Assembly (NCBI GenBank): GCA_028291455.1
Contig: JAQGHY010000318.1
Coordinates: 1-38,933, forward strand
Direction: 5' to 3'
Source of the DNA: Rubritepida sp.
GTDB taxonomy: Bacteria; Pseudomonadota; Alphaproteobacteria; Acetobacterales; Acetobacteraceae
DNA: 38,933 bases
Shown here: piece by piece, positions 37,311 to 38,933 of the stretch
How the letters are laid out: each line of letters starts with the position of its first letter
Position numbering within the stretch: the first letter of the stretch is position 1
Made by a program: the position numbers and the translations under genes
The notes under the pieces: model-generated
Told to the model about the DNA's origin: nothing
Seen by the model: only the letters and a program-made list of their open reading frames with translations
The model's database searches: none

Positions 37311-38447
37311 TCAGCGGAGTCCCATATCGCGCGCGATGATGCCGCGCAGGATCTCCCGCGTGCCGCCGCGCAGGCTGAAGGTGGGCGCTAGCTGCGCAAG
37401 GCCGGCAAGCATCCGGCGCAGTTCGTCGGGCGAGTCCGACGGGTCGATCAGGTTGCGGATGTGCTCGGGCAAAGCCTGCTCGAAGACGTTGCCGGCATCC
37501 TTAACCAGCGCGGCCTCGACCATCGGGGACTCACCGCGCTCCAGCATGCCCCCGACCGAGAGCGACATGCCGCGCAGCGTGGCAAGCCGCGCGACCATGC
37601 GGCCGATGACGACCTCGGCACCCGGCTGCGGCTTCGCGTTCAACGCATCGATGCCAGCAGCCAGCGCCGGGTAGGAGGAGAGGTAGCGATCCGGCCCGCT
37701 GCGTTCGAAGGCCAGTTCGGACGTCGCCTGCGCCCAGCCGGCGCCCTCCTGGCCGAGCAGGTCGTCGGCGCGGAGCATCACGTCGTCGAACGTCACCTCG
37801 TTGAAGCTATCCTCACCGGCGAGGTCGCGGATCGGGCGGATGGAAATGCCGGAAAGCCGCAGGTCCACCAGGAACTGCGAAAGCCCCGCATGGCGCGACC
37901 CGCCCTCGGGTGCAGGCGAGGTGCGGACCAGCGCAATCATGTAGTCGCTTTTATGCGCGAAGGTCGTCCAGATCTTGCGGCCGTTCAGTTTCCAACCGGT
38001 CTCGGTACGGTCGGCCCTCGTGCGTAGAGCCGCGAGGTCGCTGCCCGCATCGGGTTCGGAGAGGCCGATGCAGAAGGCCAGCTCCCCACGCGCGATGCCG
38101 GGGAGGATGCGGTTGCGCTGCTCCTCGGTGCCGAGGCGTAGGATGAGCGGGCCGGATTGCCGGTCGCCGATCCAGTGCGCGCCGACGGGCGCACCGGCGG
38201 CCAGCATCTCCTCCAGCACGACGATGCGTTCGAGGCCGCTGCGCTCATGCCCGCCGTATTGGGCAGGCCAGGTCATGCCGATCCAGCCGCGCGCGCCGAC
38301 CTGGCGGGAGAAATCGCGATCGAAACCCATCCAGGAGCGGGCGCGGGTCTCGGGTGTCCAGCCCTGGCCAGCCTCGGCGAGGAAAGTGCGCAGATCGCCG
38401 CGCAGCGCCTCGGCATGCGGCGGCGCATCCGGCAGGTCAAATCGCAT
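37311..38447 (-). CDS. Acyl-CoA dehydrogenase subunit (catalytic half)
   Basis: A 378-residue acyl-CoA dehydrogenase. The middle domain carries CIGLSEPDAGSDLAALRT (residues 126-142) and WKLNGRKIWTTFAHKSDY, the FAD and substrate elements; a catalytic-type Glu lies in AFERSGPDRYLSS (Glu248). It lacks the RxQFGxxIxxFQ element expected further on, where its sequence reads AKPQPGAEVVIGRMVARLA, although the closing FSLRGGTREILRGIIARDMGL is present. The partner downstream supplies the missing element. ATG 38447 has GGAG 7 bases upstream; the frame further upstream is not coding. It heads a leftward operon with the second dehydrogenase subunit and an enoyl-CoA hydratase, divergent from the Dps-like gene. 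Confidence 0.92.
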   Translation of the reverse strand: MRFDLPDAPPHAEALRGDLRTFLAEAGQGWTPETRARSWMGFDRDFSRQVGARGWIGMTWPAQYGGHERSGLERIVVLEEMLAAGAPVGAHWIGDRQSGPLILRLGTEEQRNRILPGIARGELAFCIGLSEPDAGSDLAALRTRADRTETGWKLNGRKIWTTFAHKSDYMIALVRTSPAPEGGSRHAGLSQFLVDLRLSGISIRPIRDLAGEDSFNEVTFDDVMLRADDLLGQEGAGWAQATSELAFERSGPDRYLSSYPALAAGIDALNAKPQPGAEVVIGRMVARLATLRGMSLSVGGMLERGESPMVEAALVKDAGNVFEQALPEHIRNLIDPSDSPDELRRMLAGLAQLAPTFSLRGGTREILRGIIARDMGLR

Positions 38448-38642
38448 GGGTGGCTCCTCCGTCGGGCAAACTAGACGGCGCGCGGTGTCAGGGCGACCCC
38501 CCGGCCATTGGCGAGACTGGTCCCGAGCGCTGGCGATGCGGCAAGCGCGGGAGTAGCTTGGCGGCTTCGGCCCGCAACCTGCCGACCGATCCGTCGTTGT
38601 TCCACCGGCGGCATCACAGCCGAACCAAGACGAGGATAATAC

Positions 38643-38933
38643 ATGAGCAAGCCCCCCTCCCCCAAGACTGCCCATACCAACGAATACCTGGGCACCCCCA
38701 CCGACCTCAAGGCCGATGCCACACGCGACATCTCGGCCGCGCTGCGCGGTCTGCTCGCCGATGTCTTCGCGCTCTACATGAAGACCAAGAACTTCCATTG
38801 GCACATGAGCGGCCCGCACTTCAACGACTATCACGTCATGCTCGACCTGCAATCCGAGCAGATCTACGCGATGACCGATCCGCTCGCCGAGCGTATCCGC
38901 AAGGTCGGCGGCACCACGTTGCGCTCCATCGGC
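38643..38933 (+). CDS. Dps/ferritin-like DNA-protection protein (3' end cut by window)
   Basis: The first 97 residues of a Dps-family protein; the rest lies outside the window. Dps forms dodecamers that oxidise and store iron and protect DNA from peroxide. Visible: a polar N-terminal tail with several Lys (MSKPPSPKTAHTNEYLG), which may bind DNA, and the diagnostic core KNFHWHMSGPHFNDYHVMLD, where His and Asp residues form the inter-subunit ferroxidase site, followed by LQSEQIYAMTDPLAERIRKVGG. AGGA lies 8 bases before ATG 38643. It is divergent from the acyl-CoA dehydrogenase operon with a 195-base gap in which I see no clear OxyR or other site. Confidence 0.93.
   Translation, partial: MSKPPSPKTAHTNEYLGTPTDLKADATRDISAALRGLLADVFALYMKTKNFHWHMSGPHFNDYHVMLDLQSEQIYAMTDPLAERIRKVGGTTLRSIG

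Overview
The window reads as GC-rich alphaproteobacterial chromosome, most likely Rhodospirillales/Acetobacteraceae (Roseomonas-like). This rests on gene content and style: a GltD-GltB pair, a kdsD-lptC-lptA-lptB-rpoN-hpf block, a short NrnC-type exonuclease, an FzlA-like GST, Coq7, an alphaproteobacterial alpha-r8 (MmgR/suhB-type) small RNA, and frequent TTG/GTG starts with ATGA or TTGA overlaps. The genus is inferred, not shown. I see no IS element, prophage, integrase or CRISPR array. Both ends cut a gene: an amidohydrolase on the left and a Dps-family protein on the right. No gene-free stretch exceeds 300 bases; the longest is about 220 bases, at 1640-1858 and 14551-14767, and I see nothing definite in either.

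Layout. 1-5830: amidohydrolase (partial), DUF6481-like coiled-coil protein, FAD dehydrogenase, LPG-synthase-like membrane protein, FzlA-like GST. 5892-11863: glutamate synthase, gltD then gltB, preceded by a palindrome-rich promoter region (11956-12050). 12051-13902: NDUFA9-like NAD(P)-binding protein, tRNA-Leu(CAG), nrnC. 13948-19815: leftward cluster kdsD, lptC, lptA, lptB, rpoN, hpf, joining KDO precursor synthesis and LPS export to sigma-54 and ribosome hibernation. 19911-22623: dsbB-coq7, a GST, a small RNA with its own promoter and terminator, and a lytic transglycosylase. 22648-27263: malonyl-CoA decarboxylase, bifunctional Nnr, and a sulfite-oxidase/cytochrome c pair. 27271-29464: Asp/Glu racemase-like protein, orphan ParA, CopD-like membrane protein, GNAT.

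29584-34473 is a catabolic island: GH1-type glycosidase, SDR, amidohydrolase_2/LigI-like hydrolase, second SDR, SMP-30/gluconolactonase. A perfect 16-bp palindrome lies in front of the glycosidase. Together these suggest release of a sugar or aglycone followed by oxidation and lactone hydrolysis. 34550-38447: two small exported proteins (LTXXQ-like and GCG_CRPN-like), then a leftward operon of two acyl-CoA dehydrogenase subunits and an enoyl-CoA hydratase. The two dehydrogenases carry complementary halves of the usual motif set, which suggests an obligate heteromer.

The most interesting signals are the sRNA at 21661-21746, the nested palindromes over the predicted gltDB promoter, the split acyl-CoA dehydrogenase pair, and the glycosidase/oxidation island.
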